Source: GCA-002726655 sp046582185
Lineage (GTDB): Bacteria > Pseudomonadota > Gammaproteobacteria > Pseudomonadales > Azotimanducaceae
Direction: 5' to 3'
NCBI GenBank assembly: GCA_046582185.1
Contig: JAYGEX010000039.1
Span: forward strand, 62,001-126,000
Length of the DNA: 64,000 nucleotides
Shown: positions 51,445 through 59,492 of the stretch, in pieces
Layout of the letters: each line of letters begins with the position of its first letter
How positions within the stretch are numbered: position 1 is the first letter of the stretch
Position numbers and translations under genes: made by a program
The notes under the pieces: model-generated
The model's database searches: none
The model's input: the letters and a program-made list of their open reading frames with translations, nothing else
Told to the model about the DNA's origin: nothing

Positions 51445-52395
51445 CTAGACTAACGGCATTTTAAGTGACGAACGAATTTTCCCGATGTTGGCTTCATCAA
51501 ACGGAGTCAGTTGGTATACATAGTAGTTGAGCCAGTTTGAGAAGAGCAGATTGCCATGACTCTTCCAGGTTACTATCGGATTAGCCTTTGGATCATCGTT
51601 GGGGAAATAATTTTCGGGAATATCAGGCTCGACGCCTGCTTTAATATCACGTTCGTATTCATCCTTCAGGCAGAGGGGTTCGTACTCGGAATGTCCTGTG
51701 ACAAAGAGGTGTTTGCCTTCTCGGTGAGCAAATATGTACGCTCCTGCAATCTCTGAATCGGCAATGATTTCAAGCTCTGGTACCTGGGCTATGCCTTCCG
51801 TTCGGATTTCCGCATACCGAGAATGAGGCGCATCGAATACATCATCAAAGCCGCGCACGATCGGCGACAAAGGCTTCACCAATTTATGGGGATAAACGCC
51901 GGAGATTTTCTTATCCAGTATATGCTTCTCCACGCCATACAGATGATACATTGCGGCCTGGGCAGCCCAACAAAGAAACATGGTGGATGTCACGTTGGTT
52001 GTTGTCCATTCGAGTATTTCCTTCATAGGCGACATGAAACTCACATCTGAAAAATCTACCTGTCCGAGAGGGGCTCCGGTAATGATCATGCCATCGTATT
52101 TGTTGGCTTTTATAGAATCAAAATCCTTATAAAATGCATCCATATGTTCAATCGGGGTATTCTTGGATGGCTTGTCGCTAATCCTCATGAGTTCCACATC
52201 AACTTGAAGTGGCGTATTGGATAACATTCTGAGTAGATGAATTTCCGTCTCAATTTTCTTAGGCATTAAATTGAGTATCAAAATACGCATAGCGCGAATG
52301 TCCTGGCTTTCTGCTTCGCTACTGGTAATACAAAATATGTTTTCGCCCAGCAACACCTGGGTTGCTGGCAATCCATCTGGAATCTTTAGTGGCAT
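51445..52395 (-). CDS. metA: Homoserine O-succinyltransferase (MetA-type)
   Basis: A 316-residue enzyme that activates homoserine with succinyl- or acetyl-CoA in methionine synthesis. Key residues are the acyl-accepting Cys in FLCWAAQAAMYHLYG, the catalytic His and Glu in TGHSEYEPL, and the KIETEIHLLRMLSNTPLQVD segment. The exact acyl donor cannot be read from the sequence with certainty. GAGG precedes the ATG. Its leader carries a SAM-II-type riboswitch with a terminator, so high SAM should turn it off. The metB-like enzyme at 62275 could use its product. Confidence 0.92.
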   Translation of the reverse strand: MPLKIPDGLPATQVLLGENIFCITSSEAESQDIRAMRILILNLMPKKIETEIHLLRMLSNTPLQVDVELMRISDKPSKNTPIEHMDAFYKDFDSIKANKYDGMIITGAPLGQVDFSDVSFMSPMKEILEWTTTNVTSTMFLCWAAQAAMYHLYGVEKHILDKKISGVYPHKLVKPLSPIVRGFDDVFDAPHSRYAEIRTEGIAQVPELEIIADSEIAGAYIFAHREGKHLFVTGHSEYEPLCLKDEYERDIKAGVEPDIPENYFPNDDPKANPIVTWKSHGNLLFSNWLNYYVYQLTPFDEANIGKIRSSLKMPLV

Positions 52396-52413
52396 TGATT
52401 AAACCTCACACAC

Positions 52414-52446
52414 AAAAAAGCCTACCCGGCTATCGCTAAAGTAGGC
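52414..52446 (-). terminator. metA leader: Riboswitch-controlled terminator in the metA leader
   Basis: On the minus strand GCCTAC and GTAGGC pair and are followed by six T residues (52414-52419). An alternative stem of 8 bp, CGCTAAAG (aptamer 3' end) with CTTTAGCG (52434-52441), overlaps the terminator and would act as antiterminator. The two stems are mutually exclusive. Confidence 0.8.
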
Positions 52447-52450
52447 CAAT

Positions 52451-52502
52451 CTCTTTAGCGGTATTTTTAAAGCGCCCGCAATCTGAAAAGCAAATCGGCG
52501 CT
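52451..52502 (-). promoter_or_regulatory. SAM-II (SAM-alpha) riboswitch aptamer upstream of metA
   Basis: The minus-strand RNA has a P1 stem AGCGCC/GGCGCT, a loop starting GATTTG and containing ATTGCG, then TTTAAAAATACCGCTAAAGAG. This follows the SAM-II consensus as I recall it (P1 stem, GAUUU in the loop, downstream CGCUAAAG). Ligand binding is known to pair the 3' strand with the loop in a pseudoknot. That would sequester CGCTAAAG, remove the antiterminator and let the terminator form. Match is by eye. Confidence 0.8.
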
Positions 52503-52548
52503 GTCTGCGGTTATTGTAAACCCTTGGCAGGATACCGCAACCGCAGAC
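52503..52548. repeat. Perfect 10-bp inverted repeat between an SDR gene and the riboswitch
   Basis: GTCTGCGGTT (52503-52512) and AACCGCAGAC (52539-52548) enclose 26 bp. It abuts the aptamer's P1 stem and lies just after the upstream SDR gene. No T-run follows, so it is not a standard terminator; it may protect or insulate the leader. Confidence 0.9.
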
Positions 52549-52562
52549 TCATGTTTAAGCCA

Positions 52563-53342
52563 TTAAGCGGGCCACTCATTGCTGCCAAAGGCTGTATGCA
52601 ACCTTCTCATTCCTTTGATCCAGCGGTCGTAGTCGGATGTTTTCTTCTGCATATAACCGAGTACTTCCTCGTGAGGAATGATCAGGAAGGTTTCAGCGCT
52701 GATCGCTTTCATCACCGAGTCGCATAATATTTCCGGTTCCATCAGTCCGTCCTGGGAGGCGACGCCGCCTTCATTTCCTGCAGTCATAGCGGTGCGTACT
52801 GCCTGTGGACACAAAACGGATACTTTCAATCCTCTGTCGCCGTAGGACAAGGCCAGCCATTCTGCAAAGCCGACAGCGGCATGTTTTGTTACGGCATAGG
52901 GCGCTGATCCTACCTGGGACAATAAGCCGGCGGCAGATGCTGTGTTGAGAATATAGCCATCGCCGCGAGCTATCATTGCGGGGAGCGCTGCCCGTGCCGC
53001 GTAAACGTGGGCCATGACATTGATTTGCCAGATTCTCTCCCAGGCAGAATTTTCCACTTCCGGACCGCCGCTCATACCGATTCCAGCATTGTTGCAAAGT
53101 AGGTCGATTTGCCCGTAATCATCCTCGCTCGTTTTGATCAGGTTCTTTACCGCATCTTCATTGGATACGTCCGTGGTAATTGCCCTGGCGCCAATTTCCT
53201 CGGCTACTTCATTGAGACCGTCTTCATTGAGATCGGCAATAACGACCTGCTTTGCCCCTTCCTTTATGAAACGAGTAGCCATTGCTCGACCAATGCCGCT
53301 CGCTCCACCTGTTACCACCACCACTTTGTCTTTCAGATCCAC
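52563..53342 (-). CDS. SDR family oxidoreductase
   Basis: A 259-residue short-chain dehydrogenase starting at GTG, with AGGAG about 6 bp upstream. Motifs: TGGASGIG, NNAG, catalytic Ser in NTASAAG region, YAVTK (Y-x-x-x-K) and CPQAVRTAM. NAD(P)-dependent; substrate unknown. The C-terminal half (EILCDSVMKAISAETFLIIPHE) resembles the group often annotated as SDR oxidoreductases near lipid genes. Confidence 0.9.
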   Translation of the reverse strand: MDLKDKVVVVTGGASGIGRAMATRFIKEGAKQVVIADLNEDGLNEVAEEIGARAITTDVSNEDAVKNLIKTSEDDYGQIDLLCNNAGIGMSGGPEVENSAWERIWQINVMAHVYAARAALPAMIARGDGYILNTASAAGLLSQVGSAPYAVTKHAAVGFAEWLALSYGDRGLKVSVLCPQAVRTAMTAGNEGGVASQDGLMEPEILCDSVMKAISAETFLIIPHEEVLGYMQKKTSDYDRWIKGMRRLHTAFGSNEWPA

Positions 53343-53515
53343 GTTCTACTCCTGATTTAATTACGATTATTTTATTTGTGTTTTTTTAACTGGTTAGTGC
53401 TCATCCAGAAATGGAAACCGCCGGTGTTACTTCCCTGGTATGTAATTGTTTTATCTAGCTCACGGGATTATGGCTTTCCAATTATTGTTCAGGTTCGGCT
53501 ATATCTTGACGGGAT

Positions 53516-54847
53516 CTAACTGGTTTCATCAATTGCTTTGGCTATCACTTCAAATATGTGACTTATCTCTTCCTCGGTGACGATCAGGGGCGGCGACAAG
53601 ACCAGTGAATCCCCGATATTCCGAACCCAAACACCATTGTCATAACATACCTTGGATGCCTCTATGCCTCTTTGCATTGGCTCCTTGGGCCTCGCCTCCA
53701 TTTCGATAGCTGCCATCAGCGCAAAACATCGCACATCGATAACTTTGTCGACGCCTTTAAGTGTCATTGCGGTATCCATCCAATGGTCATTGAGTATAGA
53801 GGCTCGTGGAAATAAATTTTCCTGTTCGTAGATATCCAATGTCGCCATACCTGCTGCACAGGCAAGTGGGTGCCCTGAATATGTATAACCATGGGCAAGT
53901 TCTACTCCAGGTTCTTCGACGCTCATAAAGGCATCGTAAATTGCGTCGCTAATAAAAACAGCGCCCATTGGCACGGTCGCGTTGGTAATGCCTTTGGCTG
54001 TCGTCATTAAATCCGGAACAACACCGAAACGTTCGGCGGCGCAGCTTGCGCCCAGACGGCCGAAGCCAGTGATAACCTCGTCAAATATAAGCAATATTCC
54101 GTGATCGGTGCATATTTCCCGCAGCCTCTTCAGATAATTTACCGGAGGCAGATGCACACCACCAGCACCGCCCACTGGTTCTACAATGACAGCGGCGATA
54201 TTGTCTGCGCCATGTAGTTCCACGAGTCTCAGAAGGTCGTCCGCATATTCAGCGCCATGTTCCGGCAGGCCACGGGAGAAAGCGTTGCGTTCCAGATCAT
54301 GTGTATGCCTTATGTGGTCAGTTCCAGGTAACAGTACACCGAAGGGGCTTCTGTTTTTAACCAGGCCTCCTACCGAAATGCCACCAAAACCCATACCGTG
54401 ATAGCCTTTTTCTCTGCCGATCAGGCGCTGCCGTGATCCCTGACCGCATATTTTATGGTAGGCGAGGGCGATCTTCAGCGCAGTGTCTACTGATTCCGAA
54501 CCTGAATTGGTAAAAAACACGTGATTTAAGGGGTCGGGGAAGTGCTTGACTAACCTGTTTGCAAAATTGAATGCATGTGGGTGTCCGGTGCCAAAGCTAT
54601 GTGCGAAATCAAGTGATTCAAGCTGTTCTGCAATAGCAGCATTGATGCCCGGTCGGTAATGCCCGGCATTAACGCACCATAAGCCTGCAGAGCAGTCCAG
54701 AGTGTCGTGTCCGGTGCTGTCTGTGTAATACATTCCCTTCGCACTAACGATGAACCTGGGATTGTCCTTGAAATTTCGATTTGAGGTGAAGGGCATCCAA
54801 TAACTCTCAAGATCTTGAGGGATGAGATTGTGATCGATGACGGACAT
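53516..54847 (-). CDS. Class III (omega-amino-acid:pyruvate-type) aminotransferase
   Basis: A 443-residue PLP-dependent class III aminotransferase. SYWMPFTSNRNFKDNPRFIV and DCSAGLWCVNAGHYRPGI near the start, SGSESVDTALKIAL, DEVITGFGRLG and the PLP lysine in MTTAKGITNATVPMGAV match beta-alanine/omega-amino acid:pyruvate transaminases. I chose the ATG at 54847 because AAGGAAG precedes it; an in-frame ATG at 54871 lacks this. The substrate amine is not determined by sequence. Confidence 0.88.
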   Translation of the reverse strand: MSVIDHNLIPQDLESYWMPFTSNRNFKDNPRFIVSAKGMYYTDSTGHDTLDCSAGLWCVNAGHYRPGINAAIAEQLESLDFAHSFGTGHPHAFNFANRLVKHFPDPLNHVFFTNSGSESVDTALKIALAYHKICGQGSRQRLIGREKGYHGMGFGGISVGGLVKNRSPFGVLLPGTDHIRHTHDLERNAFSRGLPEHGAEYADDLLRLVELHGADNIAAVIVEPVGGAGGVHLPPVNYLKRLREICTDHGILLIFDEVITGFGRLGASCAAERFGVVPDLMTTAKGITNATVPMGAVFISDAIYDAFMSVEEPGVELAHGYTYSGHPLACAAGMATLDIYEQENLFPRASILNDHWMDTAMTLKGVDKVIDVRCFALMAAIEMEARPKEPMQRGIEASKVCYDNGVWVRNIGDSLVLSPPLIVTEEEISHIFEVIAKAIDETS

Positions 54848-54905
54848 ATGTTTGTTCTTCCTTCGTTTCATAAATTCAAAAGTTTGGTTCAGGGTTCTCG
54901 CGTTG

Positions 54906-55577
54906 TTATTTCACCCGATTGTCGTGCTGCTTCAGCGCCGCCAGCAATTGATCGGGAGTATCAATGATTGCGTCGGCTCCGGATTCTACAAGCTCCGCCT
55001 TTTGTCTAAAACCCCATAACACACCAATAGAATACATGTTGCAAGCTTGTGCGGTATGCATGTCGATACTGGTGTCTCCGACCATCACAAGTTCAGATGG
55101 AGAAAGCTTGAGCTGTGCGGCGATCAGTCTGCCACCGGTAGGGTCTGGCTTATGTGGCACGCGACTCGAGTGGCCGATGATGCTTTCAAATCTGGTATCT
55201 GGAAAGAAATTGCTAACGCAGAGTTGCGCAAAATTGTCATCTTTGTTGCTTAATACTGCAAGCTTGTAGTCCGCCTTGTAAGCAGCCTTCAGTAGTTCAC
55301 TAATGCCGTCGTAGCGTCTGGTCTCTTGCAGCCAGTTTTCGCTGTAGTCCAGCTTTTCAATATCCGCAAGGCGGTTGATGTTGGTTTCATCCCTGAGATT
55401 TTCTGGCAGGCAGCGCTGCGCACATTTGAGCAATCCGTCGCCGACAAAATAACGATAACTGTCTATGGGATGTACGGGCAAGCCCATCTTTGTGAGGCTA
55501 CGATTAAAGGCATTGCCTATGCTGTTGAGTGTATCCAGCAGCGTGCCGTCAAGATCGAATACTATTGCTTTTATCAT
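54906..55577 (-). CDS. gph: HAD-family hydrolase, phosphoglycolate phosphatase-like
   Basis: A 223-residue HAD phosphatase with the nucleophile motif FDLDGTLLDT, motif II Thr/Ser in LAVLSNKDD, Lys in HKPDP and the acidic motif VGDTSIDMHTA. The cap domain and length match Gph, which removes 2-phosphoglycolate. Other HAD substrates cannot be excluded. It ends about 58 bp before the aminotransferase start and may be co-transcribed with it. Confidence 0.8.
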   Translation of the reverse strand: MIKAIVFDLDGTLLDTLNSIGNAFNRSLTKMGLPVHPIDSYRYFVGDGLLKCAQRCLPENLRDETNINRLADIEKLDYSENWLQETRRYDGISELLKAAYKADYKLAVLSNKDDNFAQLCVSNFFPDTRFESIIGHSSRVPHKPDPTGGRLIAAQLKLSPSELVMVGDTSIDMHTAQACNMYSIGVLWGFRQKAELVESGADAIIDTPDQLLAALKQHDNRVK

Positions 55578-55633
55578 TGGCTACCGGCTTCAACTGTGAG
55601 TATTAATTATCAGCTCTTGTTAAACAGAATGGC

Positions 55634-56236
55634 TTACGCCGTTATTGTGATATGCCGGTCCTGGGCTTTAACCCTCTGCAGCCATTGCTTAATATGCGCA
55701 TAGGGGCTTAGATCGAAATTCCCTTCGTGTGCAACATGGGTGTACGCGTAGAGCGCGATATCTGCGATGCTGTATGTATGTCCGGCAAAGAAATCCTTGG
55801 TCGCCAGATGTTGATCCATGACTGACAAGGCAGCTTCACCGCCTTGTCGTTTCGAAGCGATCTGTTCGCGGTACTGCTTAGCTTGTTTGGTAATCGAAAT
55901 CAAGAATCTCGACGTTGCGATATAAGGTTCGTGGCTATATTGCTCAAAGAACATCCATTGCAGGACGCGGGCACGAGCCAGTTTATCTTCCGGAATATAA
56001 GGCGTGCCTTCCGAGAGATACCACAAAATGGCATTGGATTCCGGAAGATAGTTTGTTTCATCGATCTGCAGGGTGGGCACCCGGCCATTAATGTTCTTCT
56101 TCAGAAAGTCATTTGTCCTTGATTCACCCTCGAGGATATTGATATCAACTGAGTGATAGTTTTTTTCGAGTTGCGTGAGCAGCAAGCGAATCTTGTAACA
56201 ATTGCCGGAATCCTGCATTTGGTAAAGGGTGAGCAT
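55634..56236 (-). CDS. Glutathione S-transferase family protein
   Basis: A 200-residue GST. The start MLTLYQMQDSGNCYKIRLLL shows the thioredoxin-like fold, with NINGRVPTLQID and PESNAILWYLSEGT (ES motif) following, and a helical C-terminal domain (FFAGHTYSIADIALYAYTHV). This is the fourth GST in the window. Substrate unknown. Confidence 0.88.
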   Translation of the reverse strand: MLTLYQMQDSGNCYKIRLLLTQLEKNYHSVDINILEGESRTNDFLKKNINGRVPTLQIDETNYLPESNAILWYLSEGTPYIPEDKLARARVLQWMFFEQYSHEPYIATSRFLISITKQAKQYREQIASKRQGGEAALSVMDQHLATKDFFAGHTYSIADIALYAYTHVAHEGNFDLSPYAHIKQWLQRVKAQDRHITITA

Positions 56237-56307
56237 TTTTGGATACTTCGATTCGTCATGTGGCCAGGCATGATACTCGTATAAGTTCCATACATGAATG
56301 CAGGGGC

Positions 56308-57417
56308 TTATAGACCAAGAACAGTTCGGGCAACAAGATCCCGCTGGAATCTGGTGGAATCGATGATTAGCGGGTCCGCTTGTTGTGCCTTGCCTCGCAG
56401 CCCAAGGAGATCTGCGCTGAGGAGGGGAGGTTCATTGTCCCCAGGTGAAGCATTTACCGCCGGTATGGAGTAATAGCCGAGGGCGTCACCGAGCAATGCG
56501 CTCACTTCGTCGGTCAATTCCGCTGCTTTGATGTTAACTATCTGTGATAAGTGAGCATCAGCATTACGCTTATCAAGGGTATACCTCAACCCTGTAGCTT
56601 CAAGTGCTTGCAGCTGGATTTTGATACTGGCGAGCCTGATTTCGAGCTCCTCCTGGAGCTCAAATTTCTCGATGATCTGTTGAAGATAAGAAACTGCTGG
56701 TTGAATGCGCAAGATGCTGGAGATTGAAACGTCCCTTTCCAGTATGTTTTCAAGATGCTTTTGGCCATTGTTCAATTCGCCCATAAGAGAATCTGCGGGT
56801 ATTTTTACGCCAGAGAATCTAATTTTCTGAACCGCCGAATTGGAGAAGCCTGCAGAGGAAGTATTGATTTCCAATCCGGTCAAGCGTCGATCCACCAGAA
56901 AGAGGCTGTGGCCACTTTCTGTGAATGCCAAAATGATAATCCAGTCAGGTAGGCCAGACCTGAGGTAGGTGCTGGTGAGACAGGAGGCATCTCCTTTGAT
57001 TTCGTAAGCACCACCATGGGGGCTGGCAACCAAATCGTTATTGGATGTCTGGAAGGTGGCATTGCCCCATACTCGAGTGCCCGAAGATATTCCGGAAAGG
57101 TGATGCTGGTGATGTTCTTGCCCTATAGTCTGAATTAGCGGGCCGACCAATTGCAATGCACAATGCTCCGCTTGTGGGCAATTGGCCCCGGCAGTGACCA
57201 GGTGCCAAATATATTGTTCCATGGTAGACCAGCCGGTACCGCCAAATCTGCTTGGCCAGTCCACTGCAGTCCAGCCTTTCCCTGCGACCAGGCTGTGCCA
57301 CTTTTCTATATCATTGGGCGCCGGGTTTTGCCTGACCTTTAGTGGATAGGCCTCATTAACAAATGCTTCAACCTCAATTTTGAAGCTCGCATCAGATGGC
57401 GTTAGATTTAGCTCCAT
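56308..57417 (-). CDS. Acyl-CoA dehydrogenase family protein with degenerate C-terminal motif
   Basis: A 369-residue acyl-CoA dehydrogenase-like protein. The N-terminal part has WTAVDWPSRFGGTGWSTMEQ, followed by a middle beta domain (WIIILAFTESGHSLFLVD) and a helical C-terminal domain. The C-terminal end reads RFQRDLVARTVLGL where active enzymes have a GGxxEIQR block, and no clear catalytic glutamate is visible to me. It may be a partner subunit of a heteromeric enzyme or catalytically altered. It ends a tight operon after vWA, DnaJ-like and RDD genes. Confidence 0.75.
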   Translation of the reverse strand: MELNLTPSDASFKIEVEAFVNEAYPLKVRQNPAPNDIEKWHSLVAGKGWTAVDWPSRFGGTGWSTMEQYIWHLVTAGANCPQAEHCALQLVGPLIQTIGQEHHQHHLSGISSGTRVWGNATFQTSNNDLVASPHGGAYEIKGDASCLTSTYLRSGLPDWIIILAFTESGHSLFLVDRRLTGLEINTSSAGFSNSAVQKIRFSGVKIPADSLMGELNNGQKHLENILERDVSISSILRIQPAVSYLQQIIEKFELQEELEIRLASIKIQLQALEATGLRYTLDKRNADAHLSQIVNIKAAELTDEVSALLGDALGYYSIPAVNASPGDNEPPLLSADLLGLRGKAQQADPLIIDSTRFQRDLVARTVLGL

Positions 57418-57422
57418 CGACG

Positions 57423-57941
57423 TTATTCTTTTGATCCAGCCGGGGTAGCTTTGCCATTGGCGAGCGGGGCGCCCTTAATTACAACAGTCTTTGAGATTTT
57501 GTCATGCCAGCCTTGTTTACGCTTGTCGAAGGCAATCCATATAAAGCCGAGACCAAAGGGCAGCAGGCTAATGAAGTAAGCAAGATAGCGAATAACATTT
57601 TGGTAGTTGCTGGTTTTGCCAAGTGATTCAGCATCAACGATGCAACATCCAATCATCATCTTTCCAGGTGTTGCTGATTTGATTGCCCAGAAAGCAATAA
57701 AAATTGTACCCAGGAAAAGTGCATCCAGTGAGAACTGTATGGCCATTTTGTTCAGTAAGGCGCTAAGTTGTTCCGGATCCTGTAAATCGAAATCCTGAAC
57801 ATTAATCTCCCCGAGCAGAAAGATGATCAGCGGAGCAATAAGGATTGACGCCGCGATATTATCGATCAGAAACGCCAGCATCCTTGCCCAGAATCCCACG
57901 TACAAAATTTCGTCTTTCCTGTCATCAGTGGATTGGCTCAT
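57423..57941 (-). CDS. RDD family membrane protein
   Basis: A 172-residue RDD-family protein with three or four hydrophobic segments. GFWARMLAFLIDNIAASILI carries the R...D pair (Arg and Asp in helix 1), and SATPGKMMIGCCIVDAES is the second RDD signature. Function in the family is poorly known; some members relate to transport or ion homeostasis. The ATG lies 1 bp after the DnaJ-like gene's stop. Confidence 0.85.
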   Translation of the reverse strand: MSQSTDDRKDEILYVGFWARMLAFLIDNIAASILIAPLIIFLLGEINVQDFDLQDPEQLSALLNKMAIQFSLDALFLGTIFIAFWAIKSATPGKMMIGCCIVDAESLGKTSNYQNVIRYLAYFISLLPFGLGFIWIAFDKRKQGWHDKISKTVVIKGAPLANGKATPAGSKE

Positions 57942-57942
57942 A

Positions 57943-58671
57943 TTACTTTCTCAACAATTTGTCTTTGGCTTCGTTTATGCGTGCTGCCAAATAGGTTGAA
58001 CCGCCACGATCTGGATGCATCTTCTGTATTAGTTTTCGATGGGCGTCGACAATCTCATCCTTAGAAGCGCCTGTTGATAATCCGAGAACCTCGTAGGCTT
58101 GATTTGCGGTTAAATTTCCGGTCTCGTGAATCTCGCCGCTCGACGGGTCCTGCCACCCTTCATGTATTCTATCCAAATAGACCTTGAGGACATTGTAGGA
58201 ATCAGAATCAGCCTTGCATTCCTTGAGCACAGTGAGCAGTTGTTGCAGGTTCAAATTTGATAATTGGCTGCCCTCATGCTTCCCCTCAAGTACTTTGCCA
58301 TCCATCATTCCGGAATCATGAATGAGTACTACCTGAAAGTATCTTGTACTGATTTCTGATTGTTGCGGGCTTCTTGAACTGGAGCTGCCACCCTTGAGTA
58401 TATTTTTAAGATATCGAAATGCTTTGAATGCCTGGTTGCCTCTTCCAATCCACGGGATCACTCTCATCACGAAGGGCAACAGGGCACCAAAAACTGCGAA
58501 CAAGGGGTGTAGCCTACCGGTGATGCCTAAGAAGAGCAGCAGCAGGGCAAGTAGTACTGAAATATATAAGACAAAGAACTGCCTGACGGAAAGCGCCTGA
58601 TTACGAAGGACCATCCGCAATCCTGAAAAAACAAGGATTGCGATTACAACGATTATGACGAGGCGGGCCAG
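57943..58671 (-). CDS. Membrane-anchored DnaJ-domain protein, unusual CTG start
   Basis: A protein with N-terminal hydrophobic helices, a charged middle region, and a C-terminal J domain (ANQAYEVLGLSTGASKDEIVDAHRKLIQKMHPDRGGS...) with the essential HPD. The organisation resembles Pam18/DjlB-type membrane J proteins. An in-frame TTG at 58620 gives 225 residues. A CTG at 58671, 1 bp after the vWA stop and after AAGGA, gives 242 residues and adds a helix ARLVIIVVIAILVFSGLR as in relatives starting MARL. No ATG is available, so the start is uncertain. Confidence 0.78.
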   Translation of the reverse strand: MARLVIIVVIAILVFSGLRMVLRNQALSVRQFFVLYISVLLALLLLFLGITGRLHPLFAVFGALLPFVMRVIPWIGRGNQAFKAFRYLKNILKGGSSSSRSPQQSEISTRYFQVVLIHDSGMMDGKVLEGKHEGSQLSNLNLQQLLTVLKECKADSDSYNVLKVYLDRIHEGWQDPSSGEIHETGNLTANQAYEVLGLSTGASKDEIVDAHRKLIQKMHPDRGGSTYLAARINEAKDKLLRK

Positions 58672-58672
58672 T

Positions 58673-59431
58673 TTATGATTCCTTCAGCTGTTCGATGAGT
58701 CGGAGTACTTCCGTTTGATGTTCCAGCTTTTTGAGTGCCTGCTTACCTCCGGCCGCAAACACTGCGACAGCGCTAAGTAAGTTCTTCAATTGTGAGGCAC
58801 TGTTCAAATCGAAGGGAGAATATGCACCGCCAGAGAGCGCTGCCATTTGTTTGAATACTGACCGGACATTTGCCTGTCGTCCTTCCTGGAAGACGAATAG
58901 CGGAATACCCAGCACGCCCAATTTTCCTGCCTGATGACAGAGTTTATCCGCATCTTCTTCCAGCGCGTCACCGACGAAAACAGCAGCCTGTATTTTCTGT
59001 CTGCTGTTTTCCTCCATGAGATGGCTCAGCACTTTATGGATTTGTGTGTGCCCGCCCAAACATCTTGCGGCGGTCATCTCGGAAAGCAACTCTTCTGAGT
59101 GAAGGCACCACGGGCTGGTGTAAAACTCTCTGAATCCGCGGTAATAACACATCTGTATCATTAGACCGCCGAGAGCATCCGTTGTGGAGAACATTTCACC
59201 CTGTAGCTGGCAGGCATGATCCCATGTGGGTTCACGACTGGCGGTTGCATCCATGGCGAATACCAGCCGGCCTTTGCCCGACCTCTTATTTACCATAGGT
59301 GTATTGGTGACTTTTTGCAGAAATTGACTGACATCTGTACTGACATCAGTATCAACTATTGCCGAGCTCCTGGCTTCAGGGCCTTTAAGGAGCGAGCTAT
59401 TAGCACTAGGAATTTGATCTTTTTTACTCAT
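58673..59431 (-). CDS. von Willebrand factor A (vWA) domain protein
   Basis: A 252-residue soluble protein with a vWA-like domain. RLVFAMDATASREPTWDHA resembles the metal-binding DxSxS-type motif but reads DATAS, a common variant in this group; TAARCLGGHTQIHKVL and VFVGDALEEDADKL complete the fold. The start at 59431 (MSKKDQIPSANSSLL) avoids extra hydrophobic residues from an ATG at 59506, which would overlap the divergent 5'-nucleotidase. The gene heads the vWA-DnaJ-RDD-ACAD operon. Confidence 0.75.
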   Translation of the reverse strand: MSKKDQIPSANSSLLKGPEARSSAIVDTDVSTDVSQFLQKVTNTPMVNKRSGKGRLVFAMDATASREPTWDHACQLQGEMFSTTDALGGLMIQMCYYRGFREFYTSPWCLHSEELLSEMTAARCLGGHTQIHKVLSHLMEENSRQKIQAAVFVGDALEEDADKLCHQAGKLGVLGIPLFVFQEGRQANVRSVFKQMAALSGGAYSPFDLNSASQLKNLLSAVAVFAAGGKQALKKLEHQTEVLRLIEQLKES

Positions 59432-59492
59432 CGATTCGTGTAGAAATTGGTACAATAGATTAATTATAAACCATAGTCGTTTATCAAACCGG

